Notes: generated by a model not told the origin, from the sequence alone. Positions 43,047 through 52,531 are shown, counted from the first letter of the stretch. The stretch: 64,000 nt of DNA from JBMOOG01 sp049324535 (GCA_049324535.1 JBMOOG010000020.1:1-64000); one strand, 5' to 3'. Numbers and translations: made by a program.

Positions 43047-44927
43047 TCATGCGGATACTCCTTCCGGGCGGGTTTGTGCGCCGGCAAGGCCCGCGGGCTC
43101 GATCCGCAGGGCGCGCAGCGCGTTGAGGATGACGGCGACGTCGATGGCCTCCTGGATCAGGGCGCCCTGAACCGGGGTGAGATAGCCGAAGGCCGCGGCG
43201 ATCATGCCCGCGACCGAAAGGCCGATGCCCGCGACCACGCTTTCCAGCGCGATCCGGCGCGACCGGCGGGCGATGCCGATCCCCGGCGCGATGCGGTCCA
43301 CCCGGTCCACGAGCAGCACGACGTCCGCGGCTTCGGCGCTGGCCGCGGCCCCGCGCGCGCCCATCGCGACGCCGACATCGGCGGCCGCCAGGGCCGGGGC
43401 GTCGTTCACGCCGTCCCCCACCATCATCACCGGGCCATTCTTGTGTTCGGTCAGGACCAGCAGAACCTTCTCGTCCGGCGTCAGCCCCGCGCGGATGCCG
43501 TCGAGCCCCAGCCCCTCGGTCACCCGCTGCGCCACCTCGGCCCGGTCGCCGGTGGCCAGAAGGATGCGCGCGACGCCCTCGCGCCGGAGCGCCGTCAGCA
43601 TCTCGGCCGCGCCCTCGCGCAGAGGATCGGACATCACCAGATGGCCGGCCATGCGGCCATCGACGGCGACGGCCACCAGGACCGAGCCCGCCGCGAGGTC
43701 CGGACCACCGCCCGACGACCGCCCCACCCGGGCGGCCACGAAGCCGTCGCCGCCGACGAGGACCGGACGCCCGTCGATGACGCCCGTGACGCCCTCACCC
43801 GGGATCTCGGTCACGTCCCCGGGGATGGGCAGGGTCAGGCCGCGCGCCTTCGCGGCGGCCACGATGGCCTGCGCGACGGGGTGCTTCGACGCCTGATCCA
43901 GCGCGGCGGCGTGGCGCAGGATGTCGTCGGCCGCCATCCCGTCGTGGCTGTCGATGCGCACGATCTGCGGCCGCCCGTCGGTAAGCGTGCCGGTCTTGTC
44001 GAGGATGAGCGTGCGGATGCGCGCCATCGCCTCGAGCGGCCTCGCCCCCTTGACCAGCACCCCGAAATGGGCGGCCCGGGACAGGCCCGCGACCAGCGCC
44101 ACCGGAACCGCCAGGATCAGCGGACAGGGCGTCGCGACCACCAGCACGGCCACGGCGCGGATCGGATCGCCGGTGACCCACCAGGCCGCCGCCGCAATGG
44201 CCACGGTGACCGCCAGAAAGCCCAGCGACCAGCGGTCGGCCAGCCGCGCCATCGGGGCCTTTGACGCCTGCGCCTGCTCGACCAGCCGGACGATGCCGGC
44301 GTAGGTGCTGTCCTTCGCCTCGCGCGTGGCCTCGAGGTCGAAGGCCTCGCCCGCGTTCGTCGATCCGCTCATCGCCTCGCCGCCGCGCTCCAGCCGCACG
44401 GGAAGCGATTCGCCCGTCAGCGCCGAGGTGTCGAGGAACGCCGAGGCCGAGACGATGCGCCCGTCCACCGGCACGACGTCGCCCTGGCGGATCAGCAGGC
44501 GGTCGCCGGGGGCGATGTCGTCGAGCGGCACCTCCTCGAGCCCGCCGTCGCGGTGCCGGGTCGCCGTGCGGGGCACGCGGGCGAGAAGATCGCGCATCTC
44601 GCGCCGCGCCCGGCCCTCGGCGAAGCTTTCAAGGAAGGTGCCGCCCGAATACATGACCGCGACCACCGCCGCCGCGAGCGTCTCGCCGAAGATCAGCGCC
44701 GCCGACATCGACAGCGCCGCCACGATGTCGAGGCCCACCTCGCCCCGCGCGAGGCTGCGCAGGATCTCCAGCACCAGCGCCGCCAGCACCGGCAGGACGG
44801 TTGCGAACCAGACGCCCTGCGCCAGATCGGGAGGGCCCGCGGCCTGCGCCGCGAGCCCGGCCAGCAGACCCGCAACGGCGATGACCAGAAGAAGCGTCTT
44901 CAGCCGGTCTGTCTGCGCGTGATCCAC
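43047..44927 (-). CDS. Heavy-metal P1B-type ATPase, no metal-binding domain
   Basis: 626-residue cation pump. Actuator TGES (171-174), TPCPL in the transport helix (266-270), phosphorylated Asp310 in DKTGT, and the hinge VGDGVNDAPA. The transmembrane motif is TPC rather than CPC, and there is no N-terminal HMA domain (the protein starts with membrane helices). Metal unknown: candidates include Zn/Cd, Co and Ni. It is not a typical copper pump. It is convergent with the cytochrome c gene and stands alone. Confidence 0.88.
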   Translation of the reverse strand: MDHAQTDRLKTLLLVIAVAGLLAGLAAQAAGPPDLAQGVWFATVLPVLAALVLEILRSLARGEVGLDIVAALSMSAALIFGETLAAAVVAVMYSGGTFLESFAEGRARREMRDLLARVPRTATRHRDGGLEEVPLDDIAPGDRLLIRQGDVVPVDGRIVSASAFLDTSALTGESLPVRLERGGEAMSGSTNAGEAFDLEATREAKDSTYAGIVRLVEQAQASKAPMARLADRWSLGFLAVTVAIAAAAWWVTGDPIRAVAVLVVATPCPLILAVPVALVAGLSRAAHFGVLVKGARPLEAMARIRTLILDKTGTLTDGRPQIVRIDSHDGMAADDILRHAAALDQASKHPVAQAIVAAAKARGLTLPIPGDVTEIPGEGVTGVIDGRPVLVGGDGFVAARVGRSSGGGPDLAAGSVLVAVAVDGRMAGHLVMSDPLREGAAEMLTALRREGVARILLATGDRAEVAQRVTEGLGLDGIRAGLTPDEKVLLVLTEHKNGPVMMVGDGVNDAPALAAADVGVAMGARGAAASAEAADVVLLVDRVDRIAPGIGIARRSRRIALESVVAGIGLSVAGMIAAAFGYLTPVQGALIQEAIDVAVILNALRALRIEPAGLAGAQTRPEGVSA

Positions 44928-45098
44928 GGGTCTGCTCTCCGGCGGCCGGAACCGTTGCCCCGGGCCTTCCCGAGCGACTATGCCCCACGGCCCGGCGTTG
45001 CACAGCCCCCGCGACGCGCGGTGTGCAGAAGCGCGCGTCGAGGCCAGCCGTCGCGGCGGACCCCAGACCGGATCGCCGACCCGAAGACGGGCCGGATA

Positions 45099-45118
45099 TT
45101 CGCGTTGCGGATAGCGGC
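45099..45118 (+). promoter_or_regulatory. Shared 20-bp motif, copy A
   Basis: TTCGCGTTGCGGATAGCGGC starts 90 bases upstream of the secreted protein gene at 45189. Near-identical copies lie at 49335-49354 (minus), 49378-49397 and 61977-61996. Confidence 0.6.
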
Positions 45119-45188
45119 AGGCCGCCCCGCGCGGTATCGCACCGGCAGAGATGGGCCGGATCCCGGCCCGAACCGGATGGAGACTGAC

Positions 45189-45698
45189 ATGAAGACGACG
45201 CTCTTTCTGCGCCTTGCGCTGGCCACGGCCTGCGCGGTCGGCGCCGCGGCAGGAGCCCAGGCCAAGATCGTGGCCGAACCCCAGATGGCCGCCTTCTGCA
45301 CCGGAGAGGCCGCAGCCAAGCTCGGCACCCGGCCCCGCAAAATCCTGACGCTCCCGGTGGAGAAGAAGAACGGGAAATACGTCGTCTACGGCCAGAGCCC
45401 GGCCGAGGGTCCGGATGTGACCACCTTCGAATGCAAGTTCGGAGCGGACCGGAAGTATCAGGGCATCAAGATCACCGGACGCCCCGCGAAGAGCGGTTCG
45501 GCCGACAACGGCGGGGCACCGCCGGCGGCGATGGCGCGGTGCCGCGCCATGGTCGGCGTCCCCGCCAAGGTCGAGACCGTCAGCCCGCTGCGTCCCGGCT
45601 ACACCGAGATCATCTTGCGCGAGAACGCCAGCGGCCGACGCATCGCCTGCACCGCCTCGGATGCGGGTGAGATCACGGACTGGGTCGAGCTGAACTGA
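45189..45698 (+). CDS. Secreted protein of unknown function
   Basis: 169 residues with a signal peptide (MKTTLFLRLALATACAVGAA... cleaved near AQA-KIV). The mature protein has paired cysteines (FCTGEAA; FECKFG; RCRAMV; IACTASD), suggesting two disulfides, and two similar halves each ending in a strand before a Cys. No family recognised. An ATG 12 bases upstream is in frame. It ends at a strong hairpin terminator. Confidence 0.65.
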   Translation: MKTTLFLRLALATACAVGAAAGAQAKIVAEPQMAAFCTGEAAAKLGTRPRKILTLPVEKKNGKYVVYGQSPAEGPDVTTFECKFGADRKYQGIKITGRPAKSGSADNGGAPPAAMARCRAMVGVPAKVETVSPLRPGYTEIILRENASGRRIACTASDAGEITDWVELN

Positions 45699-45724
45699 TC
45701 CCGGCGTTCGGGTGGCGAGTGACA

Positions 45725-45759
45725 GGGGCGGCGCCTACGGGTGCCGCCCCGTTTCGTTC
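45725..45759 (+). terminator. Rho-independent-type terminator
   Basis: GGGGCGGC (45725-45732) and GCCGCCCC (45743-45750) form an 8-bp stem, followed by GTTTCGTTC. It lies between convergent genes and should end the 45189 transcript. Confidence 0.65.
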
Positions 45760-46546
45760 AGGGCGTGCAATCCTCGGGCGTCAGCCGGATCAGCCAGTAC
45801 CTGAAGGCGGGATTGTCCTCATAGGCGCCGGGGCCTTCGTAGCGCACCGGCGGCAGGCCAAGCCGCGCCATGTCGGCAATCGAGAACCCCCAGCCAAGCT
45901 GGGCGCCGCTGAGGCGATTGTCGAAGCGCGGCCCGACGCCACAGATGGCGAAGGTGTCGGCGATGCCGATCCCGTCATAGAATGTCTTCTCCTCGACGAT
46001 CAGCGCCTGAAGCGTTCCCACCGCCTCGTCGAGCCAGGCCTCGAGGTCCATGGGGTTGCCTGCATCGTCCTTCATGTTCGTCGCCTGGTCCGCGACCTGG
46101 CCACGCAGGTAGTCGCGCAAGGGCAGGCCCGGCTGGTCGGCGGTGATCTGGAACCCGCGGTCGTTGCCATGCCAGCCGAGGAAGGCGTTCTCGCGGATGG
46201 TGATGCTGTTGGCGCCGGGCGCGATGAAGTCGGCGCAGGAGGAAAAGCAGCCGACCTCGATGGTCAGGTCGGGCTTGAGGTCGGCGATGATCGAACCGAT
46301 GAAGATGCCGGCCTTGGTGTCGCCACCACCGGAATTGACGATCATCTTCGTGACCTGCCCGCGCGGCAGGTGGCGCACGGCATTGCTGAGCTTCGTGAGG
46401 CCCGTCGCGTTGATGCCGCCGATGTAGGTCAGCGTCTCCCCCTCGACCTTGACGATGGGGTCCGGGTCGGTCGAGGGCTTCACGGGCACCCAGTCGGCGA
46501 AGGCGGGGCTCGCGGCCAAGAGGGCCGCGATGGCAAGGGCGCGCAT
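45758..46546 (-). CDS. Periplasmic ClpP-like (COG3904-type) protein
   Basis: 262 residues: signal peptide MRALAIAALLAASPAFA, then a ClpP/crotonase-like fold. MIVNSGGGDTKAGIFIGSII matches the ClpP oxyanion-loop region; VGCFSSCADFIAPGA is at the nucleophile position (Ser in SSC), and LGWHGND may supply His. It looks like a periplasmic serine protease-like protein of COG3904; activity is unproven. Its ATG overlaps the CPBP gene stop by one base. The stop lies within a terminator region. Confidence 0.7.
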   Translation of the reverse strand: MRALAIAALLAASPAFADWVPVKPSTDPDPIVKVEGETLTYIGGINATGLTKLSNAVRHLPRGQVTKMIVNSGGGDTKAGIFIGSIIADLKPDLTIEVGCFSSCADFIAPGANSITIRENAFLGWHGNDRGFQITADQPGLPLRDYLRGQVADQATNMKDDAGNPMDLEAWLDEAVGTLQALIVEEKTFYDGIGIADTFAICGVGPRFDNRLSGAQLGWGFSIADMARLGLPPVRYEGPGAYEDNPAFRYWLIRLTPEDCTP

Positions 46547-47313
46547 CAGGCATAGTCCTTTGCGTAGTCGCGCCCGGCATGGCGCAGGAAGAAGAGACCC
46601 AGAAGGAACAGGGGCAGGCTCATCACGACGCTGCCATAGTCGCCAAGGGCGGTGGCGGCTGACGCGGCATCCGCCGCAGGCGCTCCACCGGCTGCGACCA
46701 GGAAGGTGCCTGCATCCCAAAGCCCATGCAGCACGATCCCGGTCCAGAGCGAGCCCGTCCGCAGCCGCACGGCGGCGAGGAACAGCCCCGAGAGGAACGC
46801 GGCGCCGGCCTGCACCACCGCCCCGCGCAGGTCGCCCGTCAGGAACACGTTCAGCACATGCATCGCCCCGAAGATCAGCGACGACCCGAGGATCGCCGCC
46901 CAGATCTCGAAGCTGCGGTGAAGGCCGCGCAGCCAGACGCCGCGGAACATCACCTCCTCGGACCAGCCGACCATCAGCGTGTTGGCCAGGATGAACAGGC
47001 TCACGCTTGCCGGTGGAAACCCGGAAGCCAGGACATTGGCCGCGAAGAGCGCAAGGAACAGAAGCCAGGGCCAGATCACCCGCAGCGTGCCGCGCTGCGG
47101 GCCTTGCGCCAGACCGACATCCCGCCACCAGCGGAACGCCACCACGACGATCAGCAGGAACAGGCTCGCCGCCGCCAGCGAGGGCGAAAGCCCATGCTTC
47201 ACGAGGTCGAGAAGGTCGATCCCCCCGGGTCCGGTTCCCGCGATCTGGATGCCGGAATTGATCGCCTGCCAGACCAGATAGACCCCAAGCGCCACCAGTG
47301 CCGTGAGTTTCAT
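46546..47313 (-). CDS. CPBP-family intramembrane protease-like protein
   Basis: 255-residue polytopic membrane protein of the CPBP (Abi/CAAX-like) family: WSEEVMFRGVWLRGL (EExxxR) supplies the catalytic Glu pair, SSLIFGAMHVLNV the first His, and GIVLHGLWDAG the second. Eight or so membrane segments. Family members include CAAX-type proteases and bacteriocin-immunity proteins. Coupled to the hydrolase gene upstream by an ATGA overlap. Confidence 0.88.
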   Translation of the reverse strand: MKLTALVALGVYLVWQAINSGIQIAGTGPGGIDLLDLVKHGLSPSLAAASLFLLIVVVAFRWWRDVGLAQGPQRGTLRVIWPWLLFLALFAANVLASGFPPASVSLFILANTLMVGWSEEVMFRGVWLRGLHRSFEIWAAILGSSLIFGAMHVLNVFLTGDLRGAVVQAGAAFLSGLFLAAVRLRTGSLWTGIVLHGLWDAGTFLVAAGGAPAADAASAATALGDYGSVVMSLPLFLLGLFFLRHAGRDYAKDYA

Positions 47314-49286
47314 TTCGACCAGGTCCCGTCGGGCAGAAGGAAGGCCGGCGTCAGCGCCTGCGCGCAGGCGGCATCGAACGGCGCTTCGGGGTTTTCAAGG
47401 AAGGCCGCGCCAATGTCCTTGGCGCATTGCGAGAACGCGAGCGTGCCGTGGCCGGATTCCGGGAAGAACACCAGCCGCCCTTTCGGCAGCGACGACACCA
47501 TCAAGGCCCCCCAGCTGGGCGCCGTCTGGGTATCGAAGGCGCCCTGCATGACCAGCGTCGGTATCGGGGCCGTCACCGGGTCGTGGAAGCCCGCGCGCGG
47601 CTGCGGCACGAATTCCTTGCACAGGTCGAAGAAGGTCGCGTTCACGACGGATTCGTAGACATTGGTCAGGCTCGCCGGCCAGCCGAATTCGGATTGCAGA
47701 CGGGCACTGACCGCCGCGGCCCCGGCCGGAGAGTTGATGTCCATGTCCTCCTGACAGGCGAACATCTGGGTCTGGAAGCCTTCCAGCAGAACCCGGTCGA
47801 GCGCGGCGTTGTCCGCGCCCACGCGGGCAAAGACCTGCGCCACCTGCCCGTCGTCCAGCATCCCGGCAAGGGTCTCGAGCCGCGCCAGCGTCTCGCCCGA
47901 GAACTGACGCGCCAGCATGGCCAAGAGAGCCCCCCGTGTCGGCTGTCCCGACCGCAGGCGCAGGTAGTCGGCGGCAAAGCCCACCCGGGCGGGCTGGTCG
48001 GGCAGCGCCAGGGCCGCGGCCTTGAGCGCGGCCTCGAATTCATCCACCAGCCCCGCCCCGCTGGCGACGGCGGCGCGGTCGCCCTCGAGCCGCGCCAGCA
48101 TCGCCTCGACCGCCTTGTCGTTCTCGCGCCCCGCCATGGCGAGCCGCAGGGCGGTTTCGGCGAAGGCCATCGCATCGGCATCAAGGCCCGTGAGCCCGGC
48201 AAGCGCGCTTTCCGGCGTGGGGTGCAGGGCGATCTGGCCGCTGGTCAGGGCATTGAGCGTCGTCATGTCGCCCGCCTCGAGTTCGGCCACGATCTTCGGC
48301 ACATAGCCGGTCAGCCCCTGCCGCTGCGCCTTCCAGTTGTTGCGGCCATCGACCAGCTCATAGAGCGCGCCGGGGTTGACCTGACCGGGACCGGGCGGCC
48401 CGGCGGCGGGATCCACCCCGGCAAAGAGGGCCCAGAAGCGGTTCCTCAGATCCGGGTAGGCGGCGGCGCATTTCGCATCGGCGGTGCAGGCGTCGAAGAT
48501 GGACTGGATCGCCTCGGCATGCGGCAGGGCCAGCGTGTCGTAGATCGGCACCTGTACGGGGGCGACCGAGTCCAGCACCACCGACCGCAGGCCTTCGGGG
48601 GCCGAGCGCATCACTTCCTGCCCGAGCTTCGTGCCGTAGGAGATGCCGTAGATGTTGTAGGTGGGATAGCCCAGCGTGTGCATCACCGCCGACACGTCCT
48701 GCGCGTTCTGCCAGGTGTTGATCTTGGTGATGTCGGCGCCCGAGGCGGCGATCTCGTCCAGACAGGCGCGGGTCATCGTGCGCGTCAGCGCCACGGTGTC
48801 CCCGATGCCCTGCGTTGCCTTGACCAGAGCCTCGGGGTCGGACGCGAGCGTGTCGAAGCAGCGCGACTCGGCCGCGGCCGACTGGTCCACCCCGCGCTGG
48901 TCGAAGGCCACCACATCGCGGCGGGTGCGCAGGTGTTCGAAGAAGGTGGTGGTCAGCGAGGCGCGCGCCACGATGCCGACACCGGGGCCGCCGTGCAGGT
49001 GCACCACGGCGTCGGGGGCGGGCGACAGCGAGCGCGACTTGAAGATCATGAAGGCCAGGTCGATCCGCCGGCCTTCGGGGTTCGCGTGATCCTCGGGCAC
49101 GGAGACCTTGCCGCAGGCCACCGTGCGGCCTTCGATCTCGAACTGTGCCAGCGGGCGCGGGCAGGCGGTGGCGACCACCGGATAGCGGGGATCGGCCCCG
49201 CCCGCGGCGATGACCGGAAACAGCGGGTCGGCAGGCGGCGGCGCGGTCAGCGCCAGCACGAAGGCAACGATCTGGTCGGGGGTCAT
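47310..49286 (-). CDS. TAP-like alpha/beta hydrolase, paralogue 1
   Basis: 658-residue alpha/beta hydrolase resembling prolyl/tripeptidyl aminopeptidases. HGGPG at 98-102, Ser216 in YGISYGTK, Asp near GAFDTQT and His in PESGHGTL. Cysteine pairs (ACPRP; VACGKV) suggest disulfides, yet no clear signal peptide is seen: MTPDQIVAFVLALTAPPPADP lacks a positive N-region. It heads an operon with CPBP and ClpP-like genes. A second hydrolase with the same architecture diverges at 49448. Peptide, ester or lactone substrates are possible. Confidence 0.8.
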   Translation of the reverse strand: MTPDQIVAFVLALTAPPPADPLFPVIAAGGADPRYPVVATACPRPLAQFEIEGRTVACGKVSVPEDHANPEGRRIDLAFMIFKSRSLSPAPDAVVHLHGGPGVGIVARASLTTTFFEHLRTRRDVVAFDQRGVDQSAAAESRCFDTLASDPEALVKATQGIGDTVALTRTMTRACLDEIAASGADITKINTWQNAQDVSAVMHTLGYPTYNIYGISYGTKLGQEVMRSAPEGLRSVVLDSVAPVQVPIYDTLALPHAEAIQSIFDACTADAKCAAAYPDLRNRFWALFAGVDPAAGPPGPGQVNPGALYELVDGRNNWKAQRQGLTGYVPKIVAELEAGDMTTLNALTSGQIALHPTPESALAGLTGLDADAMAFAETALRLAMAGRENDKAVEAMLARLEGDRAAVASGAGLVDEFEAALKAAALALPDQPARVGFAADYLRLRSGQPTRGALLAMLARQFSGETLARLETLAGMLDDGQVAQVFARVGADNAALDRVLLEGFQTQMFACQEDMDINSPAGAAAVSARLQSEFGWPASLTNVYESVVNATFFDLCKEFVPQPRAGFHDPVTAPIPTLVMQGAFDTQTAPSWGALMVSSLPKGRLVFFPESGHGTLAFSQCAKDIGAAFLENPEAPFDAACAQALTPAFLLPDGTWSK

Positions 49287-49334
49287 GGGCGGCTTTCCTG
49301 TGCACTCGCGCCAACTTCCGGCTTTTCCCGCGCC

Positions 49335-49354
49335 GCGCCTATCCGGTTCGCGAA
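49335..49354 (-). promoter_or_regulatory. Shared 20-bp motif, copy C (minus strand)
   Basis: On the minus strand, TTCGCGAACCGGATAGGCGC points to the hydrolase gene starting at 49286, about 70 bases away. It mirrors copy B in the same divergent gap. Confidence 0.6.
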
Positions 49355-49377
49355 ATCCGGCGGCCGAGGGCCCGCGC

Positions 49378-49397
49378 TTCGCGTTGCGGATAGGCGC
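49378..49397 (+). promoter_or_regulatory. Shared 20-bp motif, copy B
   Basis: TTCGCGTTGCGGATAGGCGC lies 70 bases before the hydrolase ATG at 49448. Only 23 bases separate it from inverted copy C. Confidence 0.6.
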
Positions 49398-49447
49398 ACA
49401 TCAGGAACCTGCTACACCGTTCGCACCACCGCACCGGAGCCCGCACC

Positions 49448-51388
49448 ATGACCCCTGACGAGATCGTCGCCGCCGTCATGGCGCTTGTGGCTGGCACCGC
49501 CGACCCATCGGCCTTTGCCACCATCAAGGCCGGAGGCGGCGATCCGCGCTATCCCGTGACGGTCGAGGCCTGCCCCCGCCCCCTGCCAGCAGGGGAAATC
49601 GAGGGCCAGACGGTGATCTGCGGCCGCGTCGAGGTGCCCGAGGTGCATGGCAAGGAGGACAGCCGGCGGATCGGGCTGGCCTTCGCCGTGCTGAAGGCGC
49701 GCACCCAGAGCCCGGCCCCCGACCCGGTGGTCTATCTGCACGGCGGCCCCGGCGGCGGTGCGGTCAGGGATCTCTGGTCGATCGTGGTACCGATCTTCGA
49801 CCAGTTCCGCGCCCGCCGCGACCTTGTGACCTTCGACCAGCGTGCGGCGGGCATTTCGTCGGACATGGTGAGCTGTCTCGATACGCTCGGGGCCAACATC
49901 GTGTCGCTCATGGCGCCGGGTGCCCTGCCGGAAGCCGCCTCGGAAGGGGAACTCGTCACCCGCTGCCTCGACGAGATCAAGGCGAAAAGCGGCGACATCA
50001 CCGCCTACAACACCACCCAGAACACCTATGACACGCAGGCGCTGATGCGGGCGCTGGGCTATAAGGAATGGAACCTCTACGGCATTTCCTACGGCACCCA
50101 GCTGGCGCTCGAGGTGATGCGGTCCGCGCCCGAGGGCACGCGGTCGGTGGTGATCGACAGCGTCTTTCCGACCGACGTGAAGGGCTATGACGAGAACATC
50201 AAGCCCTTGCAGGAGTCGATTCAGGCCACGCTCGACCAGTGCGCCGCCGATCCCGCCTGCGCCGCCGCCTATCCGGACCTTGAAGGAACGCTCGTCCGCG
50301 TGGCGGAGAAGCTCGCGGCAAACCCGATCCCGGCGGCGCGCGGCCGCGCCGAGATCACGCTCAAGGCGCTGATCGACCTGTTCGACGGCCGCAACAGCTC
50401 GGGCGCCATCCCCCAGATCACCGCCCATATCCCGCTGATCCTGACCGAGCTGGAGAGGGGCGAGACCAAGACCTGGGACATGCTCACCTCGGGTGGCACG
50501 CGCAAGGCGCCGACCACCGCCGAGCGTCTGGCCGCTGCCACACTGACGCCCGAGCAGAGGGCGCTGGCGACGCTGCTTCTGGATCATGCCGGCGCGCAGC
50601 GCAGCGATGATGCGGCGATGGCGGCGGCCCTGTCGGCGCTGTCGGACTCGCTGGGGCGCAGCCAGTCCGGCGCCTCGGACCTCGCCACCCGTTTCGATGC
50701 CGAGGTCACGCGGTCGATCACCGCGACCCGCTCGCGCGAGGCGATGCTCGACTTCGTCGTGGCCTACGCCGGCCTTGCGACGCAGACCCCGTCGCGCGAG
50801 GCGCTCCGCGCTCTGGTCGAACCCCGTCTGCCCGCCGCCGACCTGCCGCAGATCCTTGCCCTGATCGACGTGATGACCGATGCGGATGTGCGCGCGGTCT
50901 TTGCCGCCGTGTCGGGCGATACGCGCAAGGCCTTTGGCCCGATGGTGGGCTTCTTCGACCTGATGGTGATCGCCTGTCAGGAACAGCTGCCGTTCAACAG
51001 CCGCGAGGGCTACGACGCCTACAACGCCACGCTGAAATGGCCGTGGCTCACGCAGTCGAACAAGGCCGACACCACAATGTACGACATCTGCCAGCTGTTG
51101 CCGCCCGCGCCCCGGCCCGAATTCCTGACGCCGGTCGTCAGCGACATTCCCACCATGGTGGTCTATGGACTGAACGATACGCAGACCTCGTCGGCGGATG
51201 CCCGCCACGCGGCCGAAACGCTGTCGCGGTCGCAGGTCATCGAAGTGCCCGAGGCCGGGCATGGCGCGATCATCTTCTCGCAATGCGTGAAGGATATCGG
51301 CATGGCCTTCATCGAACGGCCGGAGACGCCGGTGGACACCACCTGCCTGGCCAGCCTGAAGCCGAAATTCGTGCTGCCGCCGGGCTAG
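49448..51388 (+). CDS. TAP-like alpha/beta hydrolase, paralogue 2
   Basis: 646 residues, clearly homologous to the divergent 47310-49286 protein throughout: MTPDEIVAAVMALVAGTADP, EACPRPLPAGEIEGQTVICGRVEVPE, HGGPGGG, YGISYGTQ (nucleophile), GLNDTQTSS and EAGHGAIIFSQCVKDIGMAF. Cysteine positions are shared. A tandem divergent duplication is the simplest explanation. Like its paralogue it lacks an obvious signal peptide. Shared promoter motifs suggest co-expression. Confidence 0.8.
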   Translation: MTPDEIVAAVMALVAGTADPSAFATIKAGGGDPRYPVTVEACPRPLPAGEIEGQTVICGRVEVPEVHGKEDSRRIGLAFAVLKARTQSPAPDPVVYLHGGPGGGAVRDLWSIVVPIFDQFRARRDLVTFDQRAAGISSDMVSCLDTLGANIVSLMAPGALPEAASEGELVTRCLDEIKAKSGDITAYNTTQNTYDTQALMRALGYKEWNLYGISYGTQLALEVMRSAPEGTRSVVIDSVFPTDVKGYDENIKPLQESIQATLDQCAADPACAAAYPDLEGTLVRVAEKLAANPIPAARGRAEITLKALIDLFDGRNSSGAIPQITAHIPLILTELERGETKTWDMLTSGGTRKAPTTAERLAAATLTPEQRALATLLLDHAGAQRSDDAAMAAALSALSDSLGRSQSGASDLATRFDAEVTRSITATRSREAMLDFVVAYAGLATQTPSREALRALVEPRLPAADLPQILALIDVMTDADVRAVFAAVSGDTRKAFGPMVGFFDLMVIACQEQLPFNSREGYDAYNATLKWPWLTQSNKADTTMYDICQLLPPAPRPEFLTPVVSDIPTMVVYGLNDTQTSSADARHAAETLSRSQVIEVPEAGHGAIIFSQCVKDIGMAFIERPETPVDTTCLASLKPKFVLPPG

Positions 51389-51595
51389 GCTTCCGTCTCG
51401 GGGATGCAGGGAGGCATCACCGCCCCCGGGCACACCCGTCACCGGGGTCAGGGGTCAGGACTGACCGCGGAACGGGGCAGACCGCCCATGGCCCGACCTG
51501 TGCCGCCGGATCTCTTGCCATCCGTCCGCCCGCCGTGCTCGCCGACGGATCCGCCGGACGCGGGTAACGGCAGTCCGACCTGTGGCCGGGCCGTC

Positions 51596-52531
51596 TCAGG
51601 GGCTGGGCACGATGAAGTCCGGAACGATGCCCGATGCCTCGATGAAGGGTGCCGTGTCCCGACCGGCAAACAGCCCGTGATCGGTGACCAGCACGCTGCG
51701 GCAGCCCGCCGCCGCCCCGCCCAGCACGTCGGTGTGCAGCGTGTCCCCCACCATCGCCAGCCGGTCGGGCGCAAGGCCGGTGCGGGCGATGCCCTCGGCA
51801 AAGGCCTCGGGGAAGGGCTTGCCGAACCAGTGCACCTCGACCCCCGGCAGCGCATCGAGCAGGTCGTGGCCGAAGAGCCCGGGTTCCAGCGTCAAGCCGC
51901 CTTCGCGCGGGGCCACGAGGTCGGGGTTGGCGATGACGAGGGGCCGCGGGCGGCGCTCGAGCGCCGCTACGAGCCGCCTCTGAAGCGCGGTCGACCAGCG
52001 CGCGGTGGACAGGAACAGGATGGCATCCGCCCGGTCCAGACGTGACGGATCGGCCAGCGCGTCGAGCACGCGGGCGGGTATGTCGTCGAACGTGTCACCG
52101 GCGGCCGCGATGGCGGCCCAGGTGGCGCCGGGGGCGATGGTCTCCAGCCGCGCCACGGCGACATCGCGCGAGGCCACCACCTCATCGGCCGTGAAGTCGA
52201 AGCCGAGGCGGTGATACTTGGCCAGGAGCTGCGGGCGGGTGTAGCTGGCCGCGTTGGTCAGGACTGCCAGCCGCTTGCCCCGCGCGCGCAGGGCGGCCAT
52301 GCGCTCGACCGCGCCGGGTATCGCGGTTTCGCCCACGTTCAGCACCCCGAAGGCATCGAGCAGGAAGCCGTCCACCCGGTCGGCGACCGCCTCGAGGCCC
52401 GGCAGGTTCAGCGCCCGCGCCGGATAGCGGGCGAAGGGCAGACGGGAGCGGATCCGCTCGTAGCGGGCAAAGGCCGAGGGCGCGTCGGACAGAAGGTCCC
52501 CTGCCCCGGCTTCGAGCGAGACATCAGACAC
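51596..52531 (-). CDS. TIGR01459-type HAD-IIA hydrolase
   Basis: 311-residue HAD phosphatase related to NagD. Motif I FLLDAFGVLN (Asp59), motif II TNAASYTRP, motif III Lys in WFGKPFPEAF and motif IV MVGDTLHTDV. Its ATG overlaps the stop of the upstream SDR gene by 8 bases, so it belongs to the polyol operon. It may release glycerol or a polyol from its phosphate. Members of this subfamily occur beside G1P dehydrogenase-like genes. Confidence 0.85.
   Translation of the reverse strand: MSDVSLEAGAGDLLSDAPSAFARYERIRSRLPFARYPARALNLPGLEAVADRVDGFLLDAFGVLNVGETAIPGAVERMAALRARGKRLAVLTNAASYTRPQLLAKYHRLGFDFTADEVVASRDVAVARLETIAPGATWAAIAAAGDTFDDIPARVLDALADPSRLDRADAILFLSTARWSTALQRRLVAALERRPRPLVIANPDLVAPREGGLTLEPGLFGHDLLDALPGVEVHWFGKPFPEAFAEGIARTGLAPDRLAMVGDTLHTDVLGGAAAGCRSVLVTDHGLFAGRDTAPFIEASGIVPDFIVPSP

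Noticed and set aside
42994..43050. 18-codon frame whose ATG overlaps the P-type ATPase stop
   Set aside because: ATGA overlap is suggestive, but the peptide (MSRLSRFEVQRVPRFGGP) is too short and featureless to call a gene.
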